From positions 1 to 64,000 of the forward strand of contig JAPLOI010000009.1 of assembly GCA_026400815.1 (NCBI GenBank): a DNA stretch of 64,000 nt. The letters are read 5' to 3'. The position numbers were made by a program, and so were the translations under genes. Under the pieces are notes generated by a model. It made no database searches. It worked only from the letters and a program-made list of their open reading frames with translations, and was not told the DNA's origin. The stretch is from Alphaproteobacteria bacterium. Its GTDB lineage: Bacteria; Pseudomonadota; Alphaproteobacteria; Acetobacterales; Acetobacteraceae. This document shows positions 1 through 8,165 of this stretch, piece by piece. The stretch's first letter is position 1, and every line of letters starts with the position of its first letter.

Positions 1-2
1 CG

Positions 3-152
3 GACCTGTTCGTCGAACACGGGCCGCCGGACCACATCCGGTCGGACAACGGCCCGGAATTCGCCGCCAAGGCGGTGCGCACCTGGCTCGGCCAGGTCGG
101 GGTGAAGACCCTGTTCATCGAGCCCGGCAGCCCATGGGAGACCGCCGCATGA
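3..152 (+). mobile_element. IS3-type transposase (integrase core), 3' fragment
   Basis: The frame is open from the window edge and encodes the end of an rve/DDE integrase core as found in OrfB of IS3-family elements. The SDNGPEF motif carries the second catalytic Asp, and the frame ends at the motif GSPWE. In intact members that motif is followed by N-G-x-x-E with the catalytic Glu; here the frame reads T-A-A and stops. The stop TGA overlaps the ATG of the next gene (ATGA). The catalytic Glu and the C-terminus are therefore missing and this end is inactive. Whether the 5' part is intact lies outside the window. Confidence 0.8.
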
Positions 153-1330
153 CCGACATCACACCTTCCGACACCCAGCACCGTGCCATCGCGGCCATCA
201 AGGAGTGGTTCCAATTCGGCACCAAGAACCAGCCGGTGTTCAGGCTGTTTGGCTTTGCCGGTACAGGAAAGTCCACCGTCCTGAAGTTCGCCCTGCAGGA
301 ACTCGGCCTTGAACCCCATCGCAGCGGCAGCGAGGGCGTTCCCTGCGTGCCAGGCGTGGTCACCGCCACGTTCACCGGCAAGGCCGCCTTGGTGCTGCGG
401 CGCAAGGGCACGCCGGCGCGCACCATCCACAGCCTGATCTACAGCGTCATCGAGGCCACCGAGGAGGAGGTGGAGAAAGCCGAAGAGAAGATCGACGAGG
501 CCAAGGCGGAGGCACGGAAGCTGACCGGCTTCGACCGCACCATGGCCGAAGCAACGATCGAGGCGATGCGACAGGCGGTCTCCGAAATGAAGCGCCCCCG
601 CTTCGCCCTCAATCCAAAAAGTGACGCGGCGCATGCCGAACTCATCGTGCTCGATGAAGTATCGATGGTCGGCGAGGACATGGCGCGCGACCTGATGAGC
701 TTCGAGAAGCCGATCCTGGTGCTGGGCGACCCCGGCCAGCTGCCGCCGATCGAGGGGACCGGCGCCTTCACCAACGACCCGCCCGACATCATGCTCACCG
801 AGATCCATCGCCAGGCCGCCGAAAGCGCCATCATTCGGCTGGCGACCATGGCCCGCCAGGGCCAGGCGATCGGCTTCGGCCAGTACGACGCGCATGTCTG
901 GAAGATGCGCAAGATGGACGTGACACCTGAGCAGGCGCTGCGCGGCGGCCAGGTCATCTGCGGCCTCAATGCCACCCGGTTGCAGCTGAACAATGGCATG
1001 CGCCACGCAGCCGGGTTCTCCGGCAGCCTGCTGCCGAGCGGCCCGGGCGAAAAGATCATCTGCCTGAAGAACCAGAACGATCTCGGCCTGATCAACGGCA
1101 TGTTCATCACGCTGGAGGACGTGGTCGACGAGAACAGCCTCTACTTCTCCGCCGCCGTCAACCGCTCCAACCGCCCCTCGATCCGGCCGGCCATCTCCGA
1201 AGTCACATCCATCGAACTCTCCCAGGAACCATCCCTCTCCCCGCGGGGGGAACAGGCGGGCAGGGGGCTCACGCTCCCCCCAAGCCAAACACCATACCGC
1301 CCCTCCCCGCCGTCATTGCGAAAGCAGTGA
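149..1330 (+). CDS. RecD-like ATP-dependent helicase, C-terminally truncated
   Basis: 393 codons. It resembles the AAA/UvrD-like helicases of the RecD/exonuclease V alpha type found in phages and mobile DNA. Walker A is GFAGTGKST (residues 35-43), Walker B is LIVLDEVSMV with D169-E170, and a GDPGQLPP motif III lies at 193-200. The expected C-terminal UvrD_C_2 domain (ITCHKSQG-type motif) is missing. After about residue 340 the frame runs into low-complexity sequence and ends inside a GTCATTGC...GCAATCC repeat. The ATG at 149 is preferred over the in-frame ATG at 134 because the protein aligns from MTDITPSDTQ. Adjacent to a cut transposase, this is probably a decaying, non-functional helicase. 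Domain identity is secure; function is doubtful. Confidence 0.7.
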   Translation: MTDITPSDTQHRAIAAIKEWFQFGTKNQPVFRLFGFAGTGKSTVLKFALQELGLEPHRSGSEGVPCVPGVVTATFTGKAALVLRRKGTPARTIHSLIYSVIEATEEEVEKAEEKIDEAKAEARKLTGFDRTMAEATIEAMRQAVSEMKRPRFALNPKSDAAHAELIVLDEVSMVGEDMARDLMSFEKPILVLGDPGQLPPIEGTGAFTNDPPDIMLTEIHRQAAESAIIRLATMARQGQAIGFGQYDAHVWKMRKMDVTPEQALRGGQVICGLNATRLQLNNGMRHAAGFSGSLLPSGPGEKIICLKNQNDLGLINGMFITLEDVVDENSLYFSAAVNRSNRPSIRPAISEVTSIELSQEPSLSPRGEQAGRGLTLPPSQTPYRPSPPSLRKQ

Positions 1331-1340
1331 AGCAATCCAG
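1312..1340. repeat. Short interspersed palindromic repeat (GTCATTGC type)
   Basis: The sequence has the form GTCATTGC-N-GAAGCAATCC, with inverted arms ATTGC (1315-1319) and GCAAT (1332-1336). Short repeats of this general type recur in many bacterial genomes. The stop codon of the truncated helicase (1328-1330) lies inside it, so the last residues of that frame are repeat-encoded. Confidence 0.45.
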
Positions 1341-1665
1341 GAAAAGGCGCCACCACCCCGAAGCAGAAAGCAAGCGCGTTCTTTCTTGAAAGAAAGAACC
1401 AAAGAACTTTCCTCGACGGAAATTCGAATCTTCCCTCCCCTCGCACTTGGTGAGGGAATTGAGCCGTGAAGCGGATCAATGAGGTGGCTCTTCTGAACCT
1501 ACGGCAAATCTGGAATTCAGGTCTTGCCCACAGGTCATGCACCAGCGCCTCTCAACCGCGCCTCCCGCCAGGCTCCTTCTCCCCCACCTCTTCGTCCTGA
1601 CCCGCCTCATTCCCCTATCCCTCGGCATTGCCAAATCGCGCGGCCGTTCGGGGCAGTACGCCGCG
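1331..1665. other. Non-coding stretch with repeat debris
   Basis: I see no credible gene here. It holds the end of the GTCATTGC repeat, a degenerate copy of the window-wide terminator-like module (1378-1410), and an inverted pair TTCCCTC/GAGGGAA around 1432-1457. The region lies between the truncated helicase and the convergent TPR gene and looks like a graveyard of short repeats. Confidence 0.5.
1378..1410 (+). repeat. Solo, degenerate A-module of dispersed terminator-like repeat
   Basis: It reads GTTCTTTCTTGAAAGAAAG followed by AACCAAAGAACTTT: the same inverted-repeat plan as the A-modules at 9378, 14630, 18626 and 41513, but with the T and A runs interrupted symmetrically so that the stem is kept. 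No B-module follows. Confidence 0.6.
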
Positions 1666-3090
1666 CTACCGAAGCAAACCCCAGCGAGCGATTTCGTCAT
1701 CGATGTCCGACTGCAATGTGCGCGCTGCGCCGATATCGGCCCGTCCGCCCTCGTCATCCCCCAGGCGCTGCCTGACCAGTCCACGCCCAAAAAGCGATGT
1801 CGCAAGCCGGGGATTCAGCCGAAGAGCGGCATCGAAGTCCCTCAGCGCATCCGCCGGCCGGTTCAAGGAGAGATAGGCCCAGGCACGCGAGCCATGCATC
1901 TGCGCCACCTGGGGGGAAAGCCTGATCGCTTCGTCGCAGTCAGCCATTGCCCTGCCGGGTTGGCCCATCAATACCCGTGTCCAGCACCGGCCGTTGAACG
2001 CGAAGGCATCGTCGTGCCACCGCTCAAGAACACGGTCAAAGTCACTCAACGCCGCCTCGAAGTCCCGCCCCGCAATCCATGTCGCGCCGCGGCCGATCAG
2101 TGCGTCCACCCGGTCCGGTTGCACCAATAGCACTGAGTCGAAATCCTTTTTCGCGGCAACGATACGGCCGGCGTCCAAGGCCACCTGGCCACGGGTGAGC
2201 AGCGCTTCCACATCGCCGGGATTGCGTCGGAGCACCTCAGTAAAGTCCGCGATGGCACGGTCATATAGTCCAAGCTCGGCAAGGCTCAGGCCTCGGTTGA
2301 AGTACCCCCGCGCACCGGTGGGGTCCAGGCGAATCACCGCGTCGAAATCGGCCATTGATCTTTCCGCCTGCCCCATCCTCGCATGCACAATGCCGCGCCC
2401 GATCAGGGCGTCCACCAGGTCGGGCGCCAGTCGCAGCGCTTGGTCCTGATCCGCCAATGCGAGGTCGAGCCGATCCAGCCTGGCCCAGGCAAGCCCACGG
2501 TTGGAAATGGCAATGGCCGAGTCCGGTTGCAGCCGGATGGCTTCATCGAAATCCGCCCGCGCCAGTTCAACCTGTCCGACCCGCAGACGGGCCGTCCCTC
2601 GGTTGATGTAGGCGTTGGCGCGGCCGGGGTCCTGCTGGATCACCCGGCTCAGTTCGGCAATGGCCTCGTGATATCGGCCCGTGCGGCCAAGAAGGCTGCC
2701 GAGATTGTAGCGTGCATCCAGATGCAGTGGGTCCCGGCGCAGCACCTCCTGGTAGTCCTCCAGCGCCTTGTCTGTCTCGCCTTGGGCCGCACGTATGTTG
2801 CCGCGCGCGAACACGGCATCGACAAAAAGCGGATCGAGCCGAATGGCATCCTCGAGATCCGCCAGCGCGAGGTCCAGCCGGCGCTGGTCCCCATGGATCA
2901 GGCTGCGATTGTAGTAGGACATGGCACGGGTCTGTCGCGTCTCCGCTGGCGACCGGATCAGCGCATTGCAAGCCTCCAGGGAGGCTGGGGATCGCGACGG
3001 ATGTCGGCAAAGCTGGGGCAGCGACTGCCCATCCTGCCCTGGCGCCTCGCCAGCGGGCCAGGATACGCCCACCAATAGCAGCGGCAGCAT
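1666..3090 (-). CDS. Secreted or periplasmic TPR-repeat protein
   Basis: 474 residues from the ATG at 3090. The N-terminus is a hydrophobic signal-like segment (MLPLLLVGVSWPAGEA), and the rest is about twelve consecutive 34-residue tetratricopeptide repeats. Most repeats show the pattern N/G-R-G...A-x-A-D-F-D-x-A-I-R-L-x-P. TPR arrays are protein-binding superhelices, and no enzymatic domain is visible. The frame stays open upstream to 3345 but would then overlap the brnA coding end (3177). In-frame GTG codons at 3150, 3159 and 3165 are alternatives that would add basic residues before the hydrophobic core. The gene lies just downstream of brnTA on the same strand and may be co-transcribed. 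The partner and biological role are unknown. Confidence 0.75.
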   Translation of the reverse strand: MLPLLLVGVSWPAGEAPGQDGQSLPQLCRHPSRSPASLEACNALIRSPAETRQTRAMSYYNRSLIHGDQRRLDLALADLEDAIRLDPLFVDAVFARGNIRAAQGETDKALEDYQEVLRRDPLHLDARYNLGSLLGRTGRYHEAIAELSRVIQQDPGRANAYINRGTARLRVGQVELARADFDEAIRLQPDSAIAISNRGLAWARLDRLDLALADQDQALRLAPDLVDALIGRGIVHARMGQAERSMADFDAVIRLDPTGARGYFNRGLSLAELGLYDRAIADFTEVLRRNPGDVEALLTRGQVALDAGRIVAAKKDFDSVLLVQPDRVDALIGRGATWIAGRDFEAALSDFDRVLERWHDDAFAFNGRCWTRVLMGQPGRAMADCDEAIRLSPQVAQMHGSRAWAYLSLNRPADALRDFDAALRLNPRLATSLFGRGLVRQRLGDDEGGRADIGAARTLQSDIDDEIARWGLLR

Positions 3091-3176
3091 GATCGCCAGC
3101 CGTACGATCCAGGCGGGGATACCCTGCCTCCCCGCCCCTGGGGCAGGCACTATCGGCACTGGCACGATGGTCGGCC

Positions 3177-3437
3177 CTACCCCACCTTCTCCGCCAGCCA
3201 CATCTTGATCAGCGACTGGTAAGGCACATCCCGTCGGTTCGCCTCCACCTTGATGCGCTCCAGTACCCCCACCGGCATCCGCAGCGAGATCGAAACCGTC
3301 GAAGGCTTCAAGTTCGGCAGACGCACCCGCCGCGCCCGGCTCCAATCCACCGCTTCGCTGGAATCATGCGTCTCCCAATACGCCCGTTCCTCCGCCTCGC
3401 TGGCGAAGTCCGGCACCGCCTCAGGCTTCCTCGGCAT
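3177..3437 (-). CDS. brnA: BrnA-type antitoxin (CopG/RHH family)
   Basis: 86 residues. An acidic N-terminus with a Tyr-Trp segment (AEERAYWETHD) leads into a C-terminal ribbon-helix-helix region: STVSISLRMPVGVLERIKVE, then RDVPYQSLIKMWL. This order is typical of BrnA antitoxins that neutralise BrnT and bind their own promoter. The gene overlaps the upstream toxin gene by 17 nt, so the two are translationally coupled. The toxin-first order is characteristic of BrnTA. It probably represses transcription through the palindrome at 3728-3746. Confidence 0.85.
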   Translation of the reverse strand: MPRKPEAVPDFASEAEERAYWETHDSSEAVDWSRARRVRLPNLKPSTVSISLRMPVGVLERIKVEANRRDVPYQSLIKMWLAEKVG

Positions 3438-3723
3438 AGCGCATCCTCTCCTTCCGGCTCATGTCCCGCACCGAAATCACCCGGAGCAACCGTCCCTCGG
3501 CCCGCACGGTGAACGTCGCGTGCAGCAAACGCCCGTCATCTGTATGCCCCAGCGCATGATAACGCGGCTCATCCCGGCTATGCCGCGCATCGTCCACGAC
3601 CAGCAGCGGATCGTTGAAGAATATCTGCTCCGCCACGGCCTGGCTCACGCCATGCTTCGCCTCGCTCTTGCGGGCGTTTCCCTCATCCCAGTCGAAGCCG
3701 GCAATGCGTTCCAGGTCGAGCAT
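3421..3723 (-). CDS. brnT: BrnT-family toxin (RelE-fold ribonuclease)
   Basis: 100 residues, the usual BrnT length. Family features are FDWDEGNARKSEAKHGVS near the N-terminus, a central FNDPLLVVDDARHS segment, and a C-terminal VISVRDMSRKERMRY that carries the basic catalytic surface. BrnT toxins are RelE-superfamily RNases that block translation. The initiator ATG (3723) lies only 4 nt from a perfect operator-like palindrome, and no Shine-Dalgarno sequence is visible in the very short leader. brnA overlaps its 3' end. Nothing obvious is broken, so the pair looks functional. Confidence 0.85.
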   Translation of the reverse strand: MLDLERIAGFDWDEGNARKSEAKHGVSQAVAEQIFFNDPLLVVDDARHSRDEPRYHALGHTDDGRLLHATFTVRAEGRLLRVISVRDMSRKERMRYAEEA

Positions 3724-3727
3724 GGCT

Positions 3728-3746
3728 GTATATGTCTGTCATATAC
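3728..3746. promoter_or_regulatory. brnTA operator palindrome
   Basis: A perfect inverted repeat, GTATATG-TCTGT-CATATAC, lies directly upstream of brnT and overlaps the predicted transcription start. The size and dyad symmetry suit a ribbon-helix-helix repressor such as BrnA. Binding by BrnA is inferred. Confidence 0.6.
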
Positions 3747-3774
3747 ATATATCCGCGGCGTCAGGCTACGCAAA
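3746..3774 (-). promoter_or_regulatory. Probable brnTA promoter
   Basis: Read on the minus strand: -35 TTTGCG (3774-3769), a 17-nt spacer, and -10 TATATG (3751-3746). Transcription would begin within the operator and give a leader shorter than 20 nt. Confidence 0.45.
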
Positions 3775-3850
3775 CCGGCCGCTATCCGCCCCAAAAAATT
3801 TCCTACCACCCCCTTGCACCGCCACCGCCGACGCGTTAAATAACTAACAA

Positions 3851-4393
3851 ATGTCATTCATCCACGGACAGGCCCAGCACGCCGCCACACCCCCCAACGA
3901 CCACGCGCCGGGACTCTCTCTCGCGCAAGACCTGCTGGAACGCCTCATCTGCGCCCTCTTCGGCATCCTCATCGTCCGCCAGATCAACCGCATCCTCGCC
4001 AGGTTCGAGGCGATGATGAACCTCTGGCTCGAAGGCAAACTCCCGGCCCTTCCCCCGCTGCCGAAGCGCACCGCGCCCACCACCCCCCGCCCCACCCGGC
4101 ACCCCCACGCCCGCCGCGCGCCCCGAATCCGTCTCGCACTCGCCACCCCCTCGCCGATGCAACCCGCCCCGGCTACCCCCACGCCGCCCACCCCCATCGC
4201 GCCGCCCGTATTCCCATTCGCCCACCCCGTCGCCCACCCTGGCACCCCAAGCCCGGCCCAACGCCCCGCGCGCGCCCTCCCGCACCCCCCATTCCGTTTT
4301 TTCGCCCTCCAGGCCCCCAAGCCCAACTGCGCCCCCAATGTTCCACTATCGAACCATTACATTAAAATAGGAAAATCCCCCGCAACCCCTTGA
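3851..4393 (+). CDS. Pro-rich orphan protein, function unknown
   Basis: 180 residues. Residues 1-70 look structured, with an amphipathic or hydrophobic helix (LLERLICALFGILIVRQI) and a second helix ending in MMNLWLEGKLP. Residues 70-150 are almost entirely Pro/Ala/Arg/Thr, and the end (PFRFFALQAPKPN) is again less biased. I recall short proteins of this plan from Acetobacteraceae but cannot name a family. The start is the ATG right after an AT-rich run (TTAAATAACTAACAA); no Shine-Dalgarno sequence is seen. It could be membrane-associated. It is preferred over antisense frames because the N-terminal part is not low complexity. Confidence 0.45.
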   Translation: MSFIHGQAQHAATPPNDHAPGLSLAQDLLERLICALFGILIVRQINRILARFEAMMNLWLEGKLPALPPLPKRTAPTTPRPTRHPHARRAPRIRLALATPSPMQPAPATPTPPTPIAPPVFPFAHPVAHPGTPSPAQRPARALPHPPFRFFALQAPKPNCAPNVPLSNHYIKIGKSPATP

Positions 4394-4462
4394 AAATTCC
4401 TCCACCTTCAGGCTTCCTGGCACTCTCAAAGCCGCCCCAGCCCACCCGGAGGATGCCTCGCC

Positions 4463-5440
4463 ATGAAAGTCGCCATTTTCGGTGCCGGCGCCATCGGCGG
4501 CATGATGGGCGTAAAACTCGCCTCAGCCGGCGCCGACCTCTCCGTCGTCGCCCGCGGCCCCCACCTCGCCGCCATGCAGGCGAACGGCCTCACCCTCGTC
4601 GAAGGCGAAACCCGCACCACAATCCACCCCCGCGCCACCGCCAACGCCGCCGAACTCGGCCCGCAGGACTACGTCATCGTCACCCTCAAGGCCCACTCCC
4701 TCCCCAGCGCCGCCCCCGACATCGCGAAGATGATGGGCCCCCACACCGCCCTCATCACCGCCATCAACGGCGTCCCCTACTGGTATTTCCACGGCCTCGA
4801 AGGCCCCCACCGCAACCGCCCCGTCGAATCCGTGGACCCCGGCGGCACGCTCTGGTCCATCCTCCCCCCCAGCCAAGCCATCGGCTGCGTCGTCTACCCC
4901 GCCGCCGAGGTCACCGAGCCCGGTGTCATCACCCACGGCTACGGCGACCGCTTCTCCCTCGGCGAGCCCGACGGCACCCGCTCCGAACGCGTCGAAGCCC
5001 TCTCCAAGCTCCTGATCGCCTCGGGCCTGAAAGCCCCCATCCGCCCCCGCATCCGCGACGAGATCTGGGTCAAGCTCTGGGGCAATCTCTGCTTCAACCC
5101 CGTCTCCGCCCTCACCGGCGCCACCCTGGCCACCATCACCGGCAGGCCGGACCTGCGCGCCCTGTGCAAGTCCATGATGATCGAAGCCCAGGCCGTCGCG
5201 GAATCCTTGGGCGTCCGCTTCGCCGTCAGCGTGGAAAAGCGCATCGACGGCGCCGCCGAAGTCGGCGAGCACAAAACCTCCATGCTGCAAGACCTCGAAC
5301 GCGGCCGCCCCATGGAGATCGACGCCCTCCTGGGCGCCGTGGTGGAACTGGGCGCCATCACCGGCCACCCCATGCCCATCTGCGAATCCGTCCTCGCGCT
5401 GGTCCGCCAGCGCGCCAGGGAGGCAGGCTGCTACGAGTAG
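4463..5440 (+). CDS. panE: 2-dehydropantoate 2-reductase family (ApbA/PanE)
   Basis: 325 residues, typical for the family. The N-terminal Rossmann motif is GAGAIGGMMG (residues 7-16). The C-terminal helical domain carries the conserved D-E-I-W-x-K-L-W-G-N-L segment, where Lys is the catalytic candidate, followed by the NPVSALTGAT motif. PanE reduces ketopantoate to pantoate with NADPH in pantothenate and CoA synthesis. Many paralogues in this family act on other 2-oxo acids, and no pan genes are nearby, so the substrate is uncertain. A GGAGG lies 10 nt before the ATG. Codon choice is strikingly C-ending on this strand. The gene is convergent with the following MFS gene. Confidence 0.8.
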   Translation: MKVAIFGAGAIGGMMGVKLASAGADLSVVARGPHLAAMQANGLTLVEGETRTTIHPRATANAAELGPQDYVIVTLKAHSLPSAAPDIAKMMGPHTALITAINGVPYWYFHGLEGPHRNRPVESVDPGGTLWSILPPSQAIGCVVYPAAEVTEPGVITHGYGDRFSLGEPDGTRSERVEALSKLLIASGLKAPIRPRIRDEIWVKLWGNLCFNPVSALTGATLATITGRPDLRALCKSMMIEAQAVAESLGVRFAVSVEKRIDGAAEVGEHKTSMLQDLERGRPMEIDALLGAVVELGAITGHPMPICESVLALVRQRAREAGCYE

Positions 5441-5482
5441 CGTGATCGTCGGAGGCGGAACCGCCAGAGACGTGAATCACGC
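5440..5482. terminator. Possible hairpin between convergent genes
   Basis: Outer arms GCGTGAT (5440-5446) and ATCACGC (5476-5482) enclose an inner GGCGG-AA-CCGCC pairing. There is no T-run on either strand. It may separate panE from the convergent MFS gene. Confidence 0.3.
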
Positions 5483-5496
5483 GACCAGATAAAGGC

Positions 5497-6690
5497 CTAA
5501 GCCGCCGCGGTCTTCCGGCTGCTGGCACTCAGCCACGCCACCGCCGCCAGCGCGATCACCACCAGCGTCAGCCCAATCCAGTTGATCGCCGCCCAACCCA
5601 GCTTCTCCTCCAGATACCCGGCGAGGAAGCTGGAAATGGCTGTCACGCCAAAGATCAGGAAGTCGTTCAACGCCTGCGCCTTGCCGCGCTCGCTCGGCCG
5701 GTACGTCGTCGTCACCAGCGTCGTGGCCCCCACGAACATGAAGTTCCACCCGAGCCCGATCAGCGTCAGCGAAATCCGGAAATTCCACTCCCCCACGCCC
5801 ATCAGCGCCGGAATGATCCCCAGGATCAGGATCACCCCGCCAATGGTCATGATCCGCATCGTCCCGTAGCGCTGGATCAGATTGCCCGTGAACAGGGAGG
5901 GCACGAACATCCCCATCACGTGCATGAAGATCACCAAATGCGCTTCCGTCTGCGGCAACCCGCACGCCACGATCGCCAACGGCGAGGCACTCATCAGGAA
6001 GGACATGGTGCCAAACGCGATCATCGCGGTGATCACCGAAACCGCGTAGTTCGGCTGGATCGCGATCTGCCACAGCGGCCGCTGCGGCCCCGCCGGCGCC
6101 GCCGTCTCCCCGGGCTGCACCGTGGGGAAGCGGATCAAGGACATGATGATGAACACCACCACGTGCATCACCACCATGGTGGCGTAGGTGCCGAGATACA
6201 CCGGCACCATCGTGTCGTAGGTGAGGTTGGTCAGCGACGGCCCGATGATCCCCGCCACGATCCCGCCCGCCGTCACCCAGGAGATCGCCTTGGCCCGCAT
6301 CGCGCCCGGCACCAGTTCCACGGCAGCGAAGCGGTACATCTGCAAACTGGCCACCGCATAGCCCTGGATCAGCCCGCCCACGCACATGATCAGGATGCTG
6401 CCCTGCACCAGCCCATAGGCGCAGATGCCCGCCCCGATCATCCCGGTAACGGAGCCCACCCGGAACCCAAGCCTGCGGCCAAACCGCTGCATCAGCAGCG
6501 CCGTGGGAAACACCGACAGCATCACGCCCAGGTGCTGCATCGTCACCGGCAGCGTCGCCAGTTCACGGTGCTGCGGCAGGAACGTGGCCACCGACAGCGC
6601 CGTGGCCGCGAACATCATCGTGTTCACCGCCTGGCCCATCGCCTGGCATGCCGCCAGCAACAGCAGGTTGCGCCGCATCTGGGTGTTCAT
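5497..6690 (-). CDS. MFS transporter
   Basis: 397 residues with about 12 hydrophobic segments and the MFS loop 2-3 signature as MQRFGRRLGFRVGS, which is basic and Gly-rich. The start is the ATG at 6690 (MNTQMRRNLLLLAACQAM); the upstream in-frame extension is Arg/Gly-rich and not membrane-like. Substrate specificity cannot be read from sequence. The protein resembles the drug/unknown-solute MFS groups of Proteobacteria. It is convergent with panE. The gene upstream on the same strand is the exporter-independent radical SAM protein, about 100 nt away. Confidence 0.8.
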   Translation of the reverse strand: MNTQMRRNLLLLAACQAMGQAVNTMMFAATALSVATFLPQHRELATLPVTMQHLGVMLSVFPTALLMQRFGRRLGFRVGSVTGMIGAGICAYGLVQGSILIMCVGGLIQGYAVASLQMYRFAAVELVPGAMRAKAISWVTAGGIVAGIIGPSLTNLTYDTMVPVYLGTYATMVVMHVVVFIIMSLIRFPTVQPGETAAPAGPQRPLWQIAIQPNYAVSVITAMIAFGTMSFLMSASPLAIVACGLPQTEAHLVIFMHVMGMFVPSLFTGNLIQRYGTMRIMTIGGVILILGIIPALMGVGEWNFRISLTLIGLGWNFMFVGATTLVTTTYRPSERGKAQALNDFLIFGVTAISSFLAGYLEEKLGWAAINWIGLTLVVIALAAVAWLSASSRKTAAA

Positions 6691-6789
6691 TGCCTGTATT
6701 TCTCCGGCGCCCCACTCAACCGCCGAGATACGCCGAGCCCACCGATCCTTACAACCGCGGCACGGCATGCCTGCCGCGCGCGGCCCCGG

Positions 6790-8091
6790 TCAGAACAGCG
6801 AAAGCTGCGCCTCCGCCATGCCGGCCTTCGCCCCCGGCGGGGCCGCGAAGGCGGCGCAGTCCAGCGGTTCGGCCTTCTCCATCCCCCATTGCCGCGCCGC
6901 ACGGGTAAAGCGGCTGGCGAGCATGTCGGCATACACGCCGGTGCCGGTGAAGCGCTGGCCATACTTCACATCGTTCAACGCCCCGGCCCGGGTCTGGCGG
7001 ATCAGCTCCAGCACCCGCGTCGCCCGATCGGGGAAGTGGGTGGTCAGCCAGTCCTCGAACATCTGCTTCAGCTCATGCGGCAGCCGCAGCAGGATGTAGC
7101 CCGCCGTGCGCGCCCCGGCCTGGGCGGAGGCCTCCAGAATCTTCTCCAGCTCCGCGTCGTTCAGGCCGGGGATCATCGGCGCCGCCATCACAGAGCAGGG
7201 AACACCAGCGCGGGTGAGCTCCTTGATCGCCTGCAGGCGCCGATGCGGTGCGGCGGCACGAGGCTCCATCGTGCGGGCCAGCGCGTTGTCCAGCGTGGTG
7301 ATCGAAAGGCACACCCGCACCAGGTTGCGCTGCGCCAGCGGCACCAGCAGGTCGAGATCGCGCAGCACCAGCGCCGATTTCGTCACGATGGTCACGGGGT
7401 GGTTGAAGCGGTCCATCACGCCGAGGATACTGCGCGTGAGCTTCAGCGTGCGTTCCACCGGCTGGTAGGGGTCGGTGTTGCTGCCCAGCGCGATCGGGCG
7501 CGGCACGTAGCCGGGCTTGCGCAGCTCCTTCTCCAGCAGCTCCGCCACATCGGGTTTGTAGACAAGCTTGGTCTCGAAATCGAGGCCGGGGGAGTAGCCG
7601 AGATAGGCATGCGTCGGCCGGGCGAAGCAGTACACGCAGCCATGCTCGCAGCCGCGATACGGGTTGATGGCGCGGTCGAAGCCGATGTCGGGCGACTGGT
7701 TGTAGGCGATCGCGCTGCGGGTGGTGTCGCGCAGCAGCGTGGTGGGCAGCGGCGGCAGGTCGGCGAAATCCGCGGCCTGCGTGCCCCAGCCATCGTCGAA
7801 GGCACCGCCCGTCTGCGCGTCGAACCGGCTCGGTGGGTTGGTAACGGCACCGCGCCCCTTGCGCGCCAAGGGCGGAGTGGACGACTCTTCCTCCATGGCG
7901 GGAGCAGGCACCACCTTGGCACCAACGCGCACCGGCGGCGGCGGGATCATCAGGGCGGCCACCTTGGCCGCACGGGCGCGCATGCCAGCCGGCATGTCCG
8001 GCTCGCCGGCGCGATCCAGGGCCGCAATCTCCTCCGGATCGATCTCGCGCGCGAAGTCGTCGGCCTGCTGTGCCATGTGGTTTCCACGCAT
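6790..8091 (-). CDS. Radical SAM protein, PA0069/SplB-like family
   Basis: About 433 residues. The 4Fe-4S binding motif is C148-x3-C152-x2-C155 (GCEHGCVYC), preceded by SPDIGFDRAINPYRG. That context and the following ARPTHAYLGYSPGLDFE are typical of PA0069-family radical SAM proteins, which are related to spore photoproduct lyase-like enzymes. Downstream are TDPYQPVER and the APMIPGLND motif. The biochemical reaction is not established for this family. Three in-frame ATGs (8106, 8091, 8076) are possible starts; 8091 is a compromise with GGGG 9 nt upstream. The gene is divergent from the glycosyltransferase gene at 8166. Confidence 0.8.
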   Translation of the reverse strand: MRGNHMAQQADDFAREIDPEEIAALDRAGEPDMPAGMRARAAKVAALMIPPPPVRVGAKVVPAPAMEEESSTPPLARKGRGAVTNPPSRFDAQTGGAFDDGWGTQAADFADLPPLPTTLLRDTTRSAIAYNQSPDIGFDRAINPYRGCEHGCVYCFARPTHAYLGYSPGLDFETKLVYKPDVAELLEKELRKPGYVPRPIALGSNTDPYQPVERTLKLTRSILGVMDRFNHPVTIVTKSALVLRDLDLLVPLAQRNLVRVCLSITTLDNALARTMEPRAAAPHRRLQAIKELTRAGVPCSVMAAPMIPGLNDAELEKILEASAQAGARTAGYILLRLPHELKQMFEDWLTTHFPDRATRVLELIRQTRAGALNDVKYGQRFTGTGVYADMLASRFTRAARQWGMEKAEPLDCAAFAAPPGAKAGMAEAQLSLF

Positions 8092-8165
8092 GTTCGTGTT
8101 CCCCATCCGTTCCTGGCCTAAAGTGGCGCCCCTCGCCGCCTTGGTCAAGAACGAATAGCGAACGC

